Shown here piece after piece: positions 48,966 to 60,248 of a stretch of 64,000 nucleotides of DNA (position 1 is its first letter; every line of letters starts with the position of its first letter). Below the pieces are notes generated by a model, which was given only the letters and a program-made list of their open reading frames with translations, searched no databases and was not told where the DNA came from. Location: assembly GCA_003993805.1 (NCBI GenBank), contig RSEF01000031.1:27154995-27218994 (forward strand), written 5' to 3'. A program made the translations under genes and the position numbers. The stretch comes from Himantopus leucocephalus (lineage: Eukaryota; Chordata; Aves; Charadriiformes; Recurvirostridae).

Positions 48966-51900
48966 GTACTTTGAAGGCAGGCAAAAGCAGTCACCCCTGG
49001 CTTCCCATTGTTCCTCGGGCCTGGTGCTTTGCCCAATGGGACACTTTGTGATTTTGCACTGTTTCTTGACAAAATGTACTAAACACCTTAATAAGAAGCA
49101 GCCAGATCATCTCTTTTTGAAGGGTTTTTATTCCTACTGTCGTAGCGGCAGCACAGTTATCAAAGCGAAGTTCTTGCTGCTGCCGCTGACACTTAGTGCA
49201 CTGCAGCATCGTTACAATGTGGTCTGTATTTTAGTGCAGGAGATATTGACAGAGCATGAGCTGCAGGGAAAAGCAGTGAAAGGACAATATCCTGTTCAAA
49301 ATTAGGTTTGTTTGTACAACGCAAGGAAAAGCACCATCAAAAAAATAATAAGCACAGCTGGTGCTAAACCACTCTGGTGTGTGTCTTTCTCTCTTTCTTG
49401 TGGAAACTGCTCTTTTTAGTGAGCCGCAGTGCAGTCAGTCTCTGTGCTTCTATGCCCTTCTCCTTGTGCAGCTGCCCACGTACACTGAGTCCTCACTGCC
49501 ACCGTGCAGAACAGAGGCTGTGCTGACCTCTTCCTTTCCTTCTGTCTTGGTGCAGCACTTTGGCTTTCCTTGTTTTTGAGACTTTTGCCCTCTTTCTTTT
49601 CTCTCTTTTCATGCTTCCAACACTGCACCCTATTTCAGGATCTCCCGGTTTCAGCTTGCTTGGCTGATTGTTCCTTTTAACATTACCTTCTCTGCAGAAA
49701 GCATTGAACTCTGTTTGTCTTGTCTTCAAGACTGCTGCCATCCCGTCTTGTCCCGAGGATCACATCTCCCTTTTCTGCTCATCCTTCCTCCTTTATTGTC
49801 TTTCAGCATCCCTCTGTCGAAGAGGAGTGGCTGTGGCCTCCTCTCCATTTCTCAGTTCCACCACTTTTATTTTCTTCCTGGCATCAGGTTTAAAACATAC
49901 TTACTGAAGCAAGTGACTTTTTCTTTTTTTTTTTTTTTTTAAATCTAGCCATCTATGCAGAGAAATCCAACAAACAAATACAATCATTCTGGTAATTTTC
50001 TCTTCCTCCTATTTTCCCTGGGGCAGGTAAAAAACTATATAACTTTGTGCCACAATGGAACCTGGCTTTTTTTCTGAAGGAGGAAAATATGTGGATGCCT
50101 GTGACACTGGCTGAGCCTGAGATGTAGAAGACAATCAAGTCCTTAAGGATATAAACCTGGGAGCCAATCTGATTGTAGCTTTTCATTTCTGGGCCTTTTC
50201 TTTTTTTTCAGTTGTCCACAGGTGTTTTATCCTTACACCTAAGTGATAATGAAATGTTGAAAATCTATCTGTCTTTACAGGGCAACAAAAATGCTGATAG
50301 ATCACTTCTACCCTAGCTCTCAAAAGCAAATTAGCAATCTTTCTGCTACATTTATAAATCTGAGTAATATTACTGATTCTGCAGTTAGAGAAAGGCATTA
50401 CGAGATTGTTTTCCTCCCTGCTTTATCACACAATTTGGTACTTAACAAATTGTAATGAGAAAACTACCCAGTGAAAGCAGTCTTTTCTTCAGTTTGCAAA
50501 TGATGTATGCACTGGCTTACATTCTGTCAGATTGTTTTGTTCATAAGAGTTTGAAATACACTTTGCAGACATATATAAGTTCATGATTTGCCTTTGAACA
50601 GTTCGCGCCAACTGTCTGTAGGTTAGTCATCCCTTACTAGTGGGTCTGCAGCAAAAGATGAGGACATATAATTTGTTTTCCTACTCAGAAAGCAGGAAAG
50701 AATAGCAAACCATGCATAGCACTGCTTAAATATCCAGGTATTCATGAATACAGCAATGAAAGGCCATTTTGAAAAAAACATAAGCTGTGTAGGAAAGCGA
50801 ATGTGGCATAATCATTGGGTAATTCAATATTTAAGAAAATGCTTATTAATAGTTATGCCTTCTCTTCTTTTTCACCCTGCTTTAGTGTACATGACACTAT
50901 CTTTCCTCTGATCTGCTGCCCATATCTGCTGGATCTCCCTGGTTTATTATAAAGTAACCCCTGCAGGATGGTGTTCTTGGATGGAGCACAGAAAAAGCAC
51001 TCTTTGTATAATAAAAACAATGTGAAGGAGTCATTTATTGGATTGGCATGTTGTTGTTTTTGCTGCTTGAATGGCAGATTTACAGGCCTTTGCTGTGTAG
51101 GTATTTATTGCTGAGATGGGGGAGGAAACCAAATCATAAACATCTCGGTGACTTTGAATAAAAGCTAAAGAGGTGCTGAGGTCATTCTAGCAGCTTGTGT
51201 TTGCAGAGAGCAACAGAAGGTGTTCAGCAGAAGGCAAATACTTGCCTCGGCCAGCAACACTAGAAATCTGCTCAATTCACGCTATTAGCTACTATTTGTT
51301 TCTATGGATGAGGTACAGAAAAACAGTGCTCTTCTCACTAAGCTGCTTCACCTGCAATTTACTCTTCCCTTATGACTACAATATTGAAAAAATGTGGTGG
51401 CCAAAGTGTAATTGAGACCTCGTCCCTCTACCCAGCCAAAAATGTTATTTTGTATAATTAAGTCTCATTTGGAGAGGCATAAAAAACCCTACATTAGGTT
51501 GCTTACCCACTCCAAACACCAGTGTAGGAGGTGGGACCAGGACCAGAATGAAAGGAAGCCCATCAAAGTCAGAACCTGCTCTACACTTCAGGCTCGTGTG
51601 TGCCTTCTTGGGGCACTCTCCTCACCCACCCAGATTTGCCTCCCAAGAGACCCTTGGCTGTGCAAAAAGCAGAGCACAGACCTTTCTTCCAGCAGGCTGA
51701 ATGAAGTGGCTGGAGGAGATGGCTAAGGATTTTGATGCTGCGTTAGCCCTACGTAAAATAGGAATAGCTGCTTAGAAAATGTTTTAAAATTTACAAGTAG
51801 CTAGTACCTCTAAGTGTAGGAAATTAGGTATTTTGCCAGCAAAACTAAACATATCCAAATATTCCTCTATGTCCCTACCAGGAAGATGACAAAGTTCAGG

Positions 51901-52919
51901 GCTACACGTTACACTTGGACTCTCAAAGGCTTCATAGCAGAGCTCATTATCATCTAATGACAGCGAATGTTATCACCAGGAAAAAAAAATATTATAAGAA
52001 TGTTCATTTTTGTTTAAATATTTTTAATTGTGATTCACCCACATACAGGCATCTCAACTAGTTTTAGTAAGTGCATTAGCACAAATACTCACACAAATAC
52101 TAACAAATAATATGTGTGCCCATCACCGAACCACATTTTATACGCTAAGGAGAACGGCGCTCTCTGCAAACACAGGTCAGAAAGATGCTTTGGGTAACTT
52201 AAGAAATTACTCAAGCTTGTATTTATTTATTCAGAAGTCAGTGCACAGTGTGCTCATTTTGTATTTACTGTCTGACCAGTGTTCACCTTTAGCCCTTCTC
52301 CCTACTGATGTAATCCGGACATAAACCCTTGTAAGGATTATAATTTCTGTACGTTCAGTAGCTTCACTTTCCCATAGCTCCACTACAATAGCAATAACTT
52401 ATTCAATTTATGCAGAATACCAAAATTTGATGTATAAAGTCCAGTCCTGCAGAACCTAATCTTCCACTGGTTTTGTTTGAAGGTTCTGTATCCCAGCACT
52501 TCCCACACTTGCACCGATATAGGAGAGCAAATACACCTTTCAAACACAGGATTTTTTTTGTGGCTACGCTGAAAGCATATTTCTACCTTTGACCCATTCC
52601 TCTCTGATGTTGCAAAATTAACCTTTTCATGCTGACTTCACCAGGGCATGGCAGCCATGTGTCCGCATCACATCGCAAGGGTAAGACTCACACACCACAA
52701 ACAGAGAAGATTCCACAAAGGTGGTATCTTAGGGTTCCCACATCTGATTTCTACTCACTTTAAAATCCAGCACCTGTGCAGCCTTGACTACTAGAAAAGC
52801 AACTGATGAAACCTTATTTGAGAAGCTCACATCCTCTTTTGGTGGCTCAGACCTGACGTGTATGAACTGTCACCTCAGCCAATCTGTTCTTTCAGATTGT
52901 AGTATCTTTGCAATAGCCC
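48966..52919. other. unique non-coding DNA
   Basis: About 4 kb without a supported gene. The part at 49130-49215 has more CpGs than its surroundings (gtcgtagcggcag, aagcgaag, tgccgctgac). A T17 run lies at 49924-49940. Confidence 0.5.
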
Positions 52920-52980
52920 TGCCTTGAGCAGGGTCTGGACCACATGGCTTCCAAAGGTGCCTTCCAGTCTAGAATTTGCA
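52920..52980 (+). mobile_element. CR1 LINE 3'-tail fragment
   Basis: 'ccttgagcagggtctggacc' followed by 'acatggcttccaaaggtgcc' and 'ttccagtctagaat' corresponds to the CR1 3' end (GAGCAGGGG-TTGGACCAGATG, then the CC-AGAGGTCCCTTCCA motif). It is an old, short fragment similar in extent to that at 4250. Confidence 0.72.
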
Positions 52981-55349
52981 GAGTAGTCCAAGAGAAATAC
53001 CATCTTCTTGTGATATGCAGGATTATGGTACCACACTACTCTCCTCCCACCTGTGTGTCACCATAGTAGCCTAAACTGACATAGTTACCTTGAAACCAGC
53101 AGCAGTAGGGAGTTTTAACCATGTAATTCAAGTGCCGTATCTTCACTCTAGGAATGAAATAATTTAATTCAGTCCTCCTTCCAAGCAGCACCCCATGCTG
53201 GGGGGAGAGGGAAGAAAGCTACAGCTTATTGATGAGCAATGGCATCTATGGCCTCCCTGAAACCAGTATATCATTAAGGGGCGGATTTGCCAAGATTTGT
53301 CAAGATTTGCAGGAACTGCCTCTTGCTTGTGATATGTAATCTGCACTTGCCATAATGACTTTGAGGAAGCCTGTTCAGCAGCTGTTGTGTGACAGTCATG
53401 TAAGAGAAGAGAAGGAAAAGAGAGCATTTTCCCCATCGCTCCTGCCTCAAATCAGCCCTCTCAAATCCTCAACTGTCTAAAACAAGAAAGTGTTAACTGA
53501 GTTGCCTTCAGAGCCCTGGGGGTCTGAGTTTGCCTGCTGAAGAGATAATTTGTTTACCTCCAGGCAGAATGTATCACTCACACTTCCCAGTACAAGTGTT
53601 CTTTTAATCTCTTTTTAAGGGAAAAATATACCAATTAGCTCAGTTTGTGGTTTGCCAGGTCTTAATCCATGAGTGGAGACAGGCAGCTCAACGCCTGTAA
53701 AAGCTAATTTGTTATGTAAAAAGCTGGATGCTGGACTCAGAACCACATATCAAGGTTCTCGGGCTCTATCCACAGGTCTGCTACTGTGTCCCAGGAAACA
53801 TCTCTTGTCCCTGCCTCTGACATAAAAATAAACCCGGTACTGATTCCTGAGGTGTTGTCGAAACTTCAGGAGTGAATGTGTATGAAAGTTCCTCTCTTGA
53901 CCATAAAGCTTGATGTGCTCAAACCAAGTTCCTGAAAGATGAAGGGTGGTGCAGCAACCACAGCAAGAAGCACAAATGCACCATTACTACATCACATGTC
54001 TGGCAGGGTTGCCCCCAGGAGTAGACAGGTGCTCACACCACCACAAACGTGTGTGTCCTGAGCTAAAGCCAGCCTACCACTCCCACACCACACCAACTGC
54101 ATCCTGGCACATAGTGATGAGTCACAGTGTTGTGCTGCCACAGCAGGCACAGGGGTTGAATCTCACTCTGGATTTGTGCCCATGGGACTCCCAGACCCCA
54201 CCACAAGTCCAACTGATCCAACTTGAGGATGTCTGAGAGATAGATATACTGTTTCCCCTTTTGCTTTCGTAGAGTCTGACCTGTCTTACTCGATGCTGGC
54301 TTGGTGTCCTGTCTCTCACATCTACGGAAAGCATTAGGTGTCCTGGCACCAACCCTGCAAGTCTCCTGGTACTCTTCAGAAGGACACTCCTGAGAATCTG
54401 AAGTTTTGCCAGGCAATTCGATCAAGACATAATTGAGGTAACACTTGTTCATTCTCAGACTCCAAAAAAGCCTGACAACAGGCAATTACCAACCCAGGCA
54501 TTCTTGTTCTGATATTTCTTGGCCCACTGCACGTGGAAGCTCACCCTCATCCTGCCTTTCCCTTTTCTCCAACACATACAGAGCAGCTGCCAGCACAGAC
54601 TTCTCCCATGGGGACTCATCTGCACAGAAACCCACTGTGCAAGTGCATGTGCTCCCATTGCTACTTCTGTAATGTTGGTCTGCTCTAGAAAAANGGAAGA
54701 AAAGAGGACCACCAGGGGAGTTGTTTAAGCTTGACTGAAATGATTCATATGGTTTGTGCCAGACATTCTCTTTGGATGGAACACAGTTACATGGTGGTGA
54801 AGTCCCTATAAATATTTTGTGTTTTGAAGGCCATGGCCTTCATCTAGAATACAGGATGCAATGTTCAATTCCTCAATCTACTGAAATGGACTTGAAAGAG
54901 GTTGGTATGGAGAGTGTGGGTGGATGCTCTAGCTAGATATTGCCCTTTGAAGCACAGATCTCTCCACTGAGAGAGAGTAGATGGGAAAAGGTATGAAAAT
55001 CATGGACTTCTGACTTAATGTCAAGGAAAACTAGCTGATGGTGTCATGGGCGGCTGATTAAAACAGATAAACAAAGCTATGTCTGATATTTACATCCATA
55101 ATTATTTTGAAGGATGCAATCAAAAGAGGTGTCATTATTCAGTGGTCTATTCAGCAGCATTGCTCCACCTCAACTACTGCCCATTTTAAGCAGCAGATCC
55201 AGATATACCATGGGAACAACGTATTCCATGTCTGCTGCAAACCACTAACACAGAGCACCCAGGGGCAACTGCAGAAAGACAGGATGAGAAAGGCACTGGG
55301 ATAAGACTGCACGGTGCATGCTGTAGCTTGGCACAGTGGGTCGCACAGG
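52981..55349. other. unique non-coding DNA
   Basis: Contains a single N at 54694. A minus-strand frame of 140 codons (54063-54485) has no recognised domain, and the opposite strand is open too. No exon supported. Confidence 0.5.
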
Positions 55350-55668
55350 CAGGGGTGGCTCGAGGATGGGGCCAGACTCTTTTCAGTGGCACCCAGCGAC
55401 AGGACAAGGGGCAATGGGCACAAACTGGAACACAGGAAATTCCATCTGAACATGAGGAAATACTTCTTTACTTCGAAGGTGACAGAGCACTGGAACAGGC
55501 TGCCTAGAGAGGTTGTGGAGTCTCCTTCTCTGGAGATATTCAAAACCCACCTGAATGCATTCCTGTCTGGCCAGCTCTAGGTGGGCCTACTTTGGCAGGG
55601 GGGTTGGACTAGATGATCACCAAAGGTCCCTTCCAACCCCTACCATTCTGTGATTCTGTGTGATTCTG
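55350..55668 (+). mobile_element. CR1 LINE, 5'-truncated copy, least diverged
   Basis: Reads 'ggatggggccagactctttt', 'cagtggcacccagcgacagg' and 'caaactggaacacaggaaat', and ends with gggttggactagatgatcac, ccttccaaccc and two tail repeats (ttctgtga/ttctgtgtgattctg). The frame at 55314-55580 carries the ORF2 C-terminus ([20 protein letters not shown], then [10 protein letters not shown]) without a break. It matches the minus-strand copy at 5831 and looks like the best preserved CR1 3' end here. Confidence 0.96.
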
Positions 55669-56897
55669 CCTGGTGGCCAGTCACCTGCTATTCATCGATG
55701 TGGTGTCCTTCAAATGCCCTCTAGTGGCTGTGGCTCTGCTTGGGAGCCACATCTCCTTGGCACAGCTGGAGCAAATGAAGCACTTTTCATGAACATGCAA
55801 AGCATCACCTGAAAGCACATGTGTGGAAAGTGCCCAGTGCTTGATGAAAGTCCACAGCTCCCTTGCTTCTGGTGGTGCTGTACACAAGGTAGCATCCAAC
55901 AATGCAGCTTTCTGCTCACTAAACAGAAGAGCCAGGTTGGGAGGGAACTGGCATGCCAACTGTAGTGGACACTGAGCGGGCCCTCCTTGTATTTGCACAA
56001 GATGCAGTGTGTTTTAAAGTACACTGCCTGAGGGGAAATTTTCTCTTCTGAATGTCTGCTTAAATGGAGGTGTAGCATCCCAGGCACCAGGGAAGGACAT
56101 GAGGCTCCATATCATCCCCTGGGACAACACAGTCAGAGGCCAATGAGTAAAGGATCCAAACATAAACATCTGTGGGGTCCACCACAGCCTCATAAGAGTC
56201 TTTGGACAGTGAGGATCTATTGCTGAAGGTCCTGAAGTGTAACTGGGGAATCTTGTGCAAGATGTGCAACCTGGTGAAGGAATTCAATGTACACTGGGAG
56301 CTGCAGATTTACTTAAAGGAAGTGGGAAGGAAATGGCAACCCCCCTTTCCCTGCCATCATGGAGCACAGTGCTGGTTTCTGTGGTCTCCGATATCGATGT
56401 GCAGTCTCCACTTTCAGGGAGGCACTTTGTCTGACCTGCATCTGAAGGTTTTAAAGGTGAAGAGCATCTTGGCTTGGCTTCCACTGCAGAAGATCATGAG
56501 AAGTCAAATTGCTGTGACAGTGAGAGTTAAAACAATTGACAGGGAAACTAATTGGAAATCCCTCTCACAGTCTCTATTGAATATTTTTCTTTAGGCTTTT
56601 GTCCTCTTATTATTACAGAGCTGTTATTTTTATCTTGCAGACCAGTATTTGCTGGCTGCTCCTTGGTTGCCTCCTGCTTAGACAATGTTTGGTAGCAACA
56701 CAGCTCTTGCTTTGGTGGGTCTGTGACTGCAAAGTGGTTTTGTAATACTGGGTTTGGTATTGCTAACCTCTCACACCTGCTGCAGGCCTCCATATATTAT
56801 CTTAGTCAAGACATTTCAAACAGCTGCACTGCCTGTGTGTGAAGTGGCAGAGTTAAAGGAATACTCTCTCCTGTCCTGGTTCTGTGCAACTGTATTG
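55669..56897. other. unexplained stretch, possibly degenerate coding or repeat DNA
   Basis: Immediately follows the CR1. On the minus strand several long frames adjoin (55681-55998, 55710-56087, 56060-56287, 56284-56484), and on the plus strand 56202-56594 is open for 130 codons. The minus-strand products include CILCK and CFICSSCA, cysteine pairs that could suggest a decayed zinc-binding protein. I recognise no family and the frames shift repeatedly. Chance is not excluded. Confidence 0.2.
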
Positions 56898-56985
56898 GGC
56901 ATGTAAGCTATTTGGGGCAAGGATCACCTTTTAGGTCATTTGTGCAGCACCTTGCACAATGAGATCCAGGAGAACTAATATTTTC
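56898..56985 (+). mobile_element. ancient amniote core-SINE tail
   Basis: 'gtaagctatttggggcaagg' then 'gcagcaccttgcacaatgag' and 'atcc' match the very conserved tail of old amniote SINEs (GTAAGCTCTTTGGGGCAGGG, then CAGCACCTAGCACAATGGGGTCC). High similarity over about 75 bp makes this the clearest of the tails. Confidence 0.75.
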
Positions 56986-59900
56986 CTGCCCAGAAAAGCA
57001 GAGAAGAAGAAAATAAGGCACTGCATCCTTATGTGAAGACTACACTGATCTATGCTGTGTGTGGATGTGTAAATTACAACAGATGATGCACTTAGCAATT
57101 ATGTTCTTTGCATACATAAGCAGGAACAACAGCTCCCAAACTGCCAATATCTCTCCCAGTTCTCACCGAATGGCTGCGTGTCACACGGTCACACAGCAAG
57201 GGGGCTTGAGGAAATGAGAGGAAGGAATGACAGAGGAGGAAGCTTCAAATGGTGAGATACATCCCTCTCCAACAGGGAAATGAAGAACAGCACCTTTTTT
57301 TAAAGAGACTGAAATTCACCTGCATTTCAAGCCCTTTCTTATTTCAGGGAGTTTGGTTTGAACAACAGACGTTTTAAACTAGCTTTGAAAGCAGAGAAGT
57401 GTCTTCAGCTAACCGTGCCTTAGTGTGTGCAGCCTGAGGCCGTCTGTGTGGTGGGCTGCCTGTTTGATCAACTCTGTTTTCTGCCCTTCCCTGTGTGTCT
57501 CCTGGATATTCACTTAAAGGAAAACAAAACAAAACAAAAACCCCCGAAACAACAAAAACAACTCCCCAAAAAGGGAACAACTCTGATTTTTCTTTTCTTC
57601 TGGTAGACCACTCCACTTCTGAGAATTTCTGTGCTTAATCCCCTACACTGAGTTGCACCTCTCTGCTTACGCAAGCACCATGCAAGACAGTAAGCACTAG
57701 TGCAGAAGACGTTACCCTTTCCATCCATATTGTCTGTCTATCGACTTCTTCCTACAAGCTCTCAGAAAGTTGGAGAGAGAGTACAGGAGCTGTGTGTGGC
57801 TTAGGACTCCCAGGATGGCTTCTCCTAGCAGAAGGTTACTCCAGCCCTTGAAAGGCTTCACACTGACATGCTGATGAAGGAAGACTGCGGTTTCTACAAA
57901 TGTGTAGATATCCAAATAAAGTTTTATGTCACCTGACACACAGCCTTCCCTGAATCTGCTGTCTTTTCAGCTTTCCTGTGGGCTTCACGAGAAAGAAACT
58001 CTTGGCTTCATCTGCATGTCAAAATAGGTTGAGACCTCCAAACTAAGACATTTGGAAGATGACATAATTTGACATGAGTCAGCATGATTGGCAGGTGAAA
58101 GCATAATGCTGGCTTTTTCAGCTCAAAAGCCCATGGTAAATTGACAGAGCTGTGAAACTCACCATGCCACAGTCTATGTGGTGCATTTCTTGATATTCCC
58201 TCTCTACATTTACCCAGAATAGTTATTTGATAGTTCAGACCACATCAGGATTCAGAAAGGGAGCAAGAAGACAGAAATGGAGGTGACCTGAGCCTCTGAC
58301 AGGTAGCCAGTGAAGCAATGACTCCAGGTGCGAAGTCACTGAGGGCAAGCTTTTGAAATGACACAGACTGTTGGGTGGTGCTGAGCTCGGTTTAAAAACT
58401 GGGCCAGAACTATTGCAATGGAAACAGCTGGATACAGAGTGATTTTAAAAATCTGGCTCTTGTTTAGCTGCCTCCATGGGAACTGAGCTAAATTGAAAAC
58501 CTGGCCCTGACTGGGCATGCTGAGCACTTGAAAATTGGTCCTTCTGCTCTTTGGAAATTTCAGCCGATGTGTTCTGCCAGTAGCTGAGATTTCCTTGTTT
58601 TCAACCAGAAACTTTCTGAAGTATTGCTGTTCTTTGTTCTGCATTTTTTGTTGCAGCTTTCTTTTTCAGCTGACACAAACATCAATGCCTGTCAGTTTCA
58701 GAGTCTGTTCCAGGCTCTGCATGCCAGTGTGGTTACAGCCTGCTAATTCCTTTGTTTACATACCAAAAGGCAGAAGTAGGTATCTGTCACCTTGCTATTT
58801 GTTGCCTCTGAATCCTAGACTGAATGTGTGCATCTTTTAGCCTGAGTCCAGAATAATGCTAAAATTCAAGCCTTATCTGCAGAAGGAACTCTCTCTACCA
58901 AAAGCCCTAGCCAAGTTTGGGGCCCTGTTGTGCTCACTGTTGTGCAAATAAAGCCTGTATGTTCTCTGCAGAGTAAACAGACAATATTGACATGGAGCAG
59001 CAGGAGAAACAGAAGGTATGAAGTGCTGAAGCAACTTAGATAAGGGTGCACAAAGCATGGACAGCCAAGACGAGAACAATACTTAGATCAAATTGATATC
59101 CTTGCGTTTCACAAAACCAGCTGGACACATGTGTTTGCTGCGTACCATCAGCTTTCAGCAACTAGTGAAGGGTTATTAACAATTACTGATAAAAACAACA
59201 TGGGGGATTTCAAACACAGGCATAGGAGCATATGATAAAAGTCTTTTATAGAGCTGCATCCAGTTGTTTAGCATGGATGGCTGTCAGTTGACAAGCAAGC
59301 TCTTTTGACAGCATGCTCTGATGCTCTCATGGGAATGGGAAAGGTGTCAGGACACAATACCTCCATCACCTGTGTCAGCTGCACACTGCTGGGAAATGGT
59401 AATCAGTGCTGTATAGTACATTAGTGCGTTTGGATGCTCTTGCCTCCGGCACAGGGATATGAAGGTACCGGCAGTGCTGGCTAGATGATTATGATCTGAC
59501 TTTGGGGCATGGTATAAAGCCGTGGAAACAAGCTGTTGGGTGTTTTCAGTGGTCTGAATCCAAAGGGCCAAGATAATGCAGCAGTCAGCAGGCTAAATTT
59601 GTCTTCCCATGAAGCCCTGGTCTTTGTATGGGCAAGGGGTCGTTTACTGCTTCTCTGAAGCTGAGGAGTGATGGTAAATGGAGACCCAGTGCCAGCTGGA
59701 GGGTACACAGATGTTTCTGCTTTTGTATAAAAGGTACAAGGCTGGTCTGAACAGCTTGACTGCCCGGGTAGAAGACAAATCTCCCTTCTGCCAACTCCCT
59801 GTTGGCTTCCTGAATCTGAAAATGTCTCTTACTGGGCAGTAAAGTCAAAGCTAAGAGTTTGACAAAAGCAGGATTGATACTCCTCCTGCTCTCCCTGAAT

Positions 59901-60148
59901 CTGTGAACCTCTTGCTGCACCATTCAGGTCTGTTCGGAAGAGACCAGCCAGCTTCTCCTTGCCCCATACCTCAACAGACTTCATTCCTGTGGTAACGCTG
60001 TCTTCACATTTGCATGCAAATTATGATTTGCACGGCACTGAACACTATTTAGATTGGCTATTACGTGATAAAATCGTGCCAGTGGGGTGGGGGGATAGGG
60101 GAGGGAAATCCCATCTTGTTGTTTTGCTTCTGCTGTCTGAGTCCTGAG
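56986..60148. other. unique non-coding DNA
   Basis: No supported gene. Includes an (AAAAC)n run at 57521-57540 followed by a further A/C-rich stretch to about 57565. Frames up to 112 codons lack motifs. Confidence 0.5.
57521..57540. repeat. (AAAAC)n simple repeat
   Basis: About four AAAAC units followed by irregular A/C-rich sequence. Confidence 0.92.
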
Positions 60149-60248
60149 NNNNNNNNNNNNNNNNNNNNNNNNNNNNNNNNNNNNNNNNNNNNNNNNNNNN
60201 NNNNNNNNNNNNNNNNNNNNNNNNNNNNNNNNNNNNNNNNNNNNNNNN
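60149..60248. other. assembly gap of 100 N
   Basis: Exactly 100 N. The right flank starts with purine-rich aaggaaagaaaagg, so a purine/pyrimidine simple repeat may lie inside. Confidence 0.99.

Noticed and set aside
54063..54485. 140-codon minus-strand open frame.
   Set aside because: The product shows no recognised family and composition is unremarkable, so it is treated as chance.
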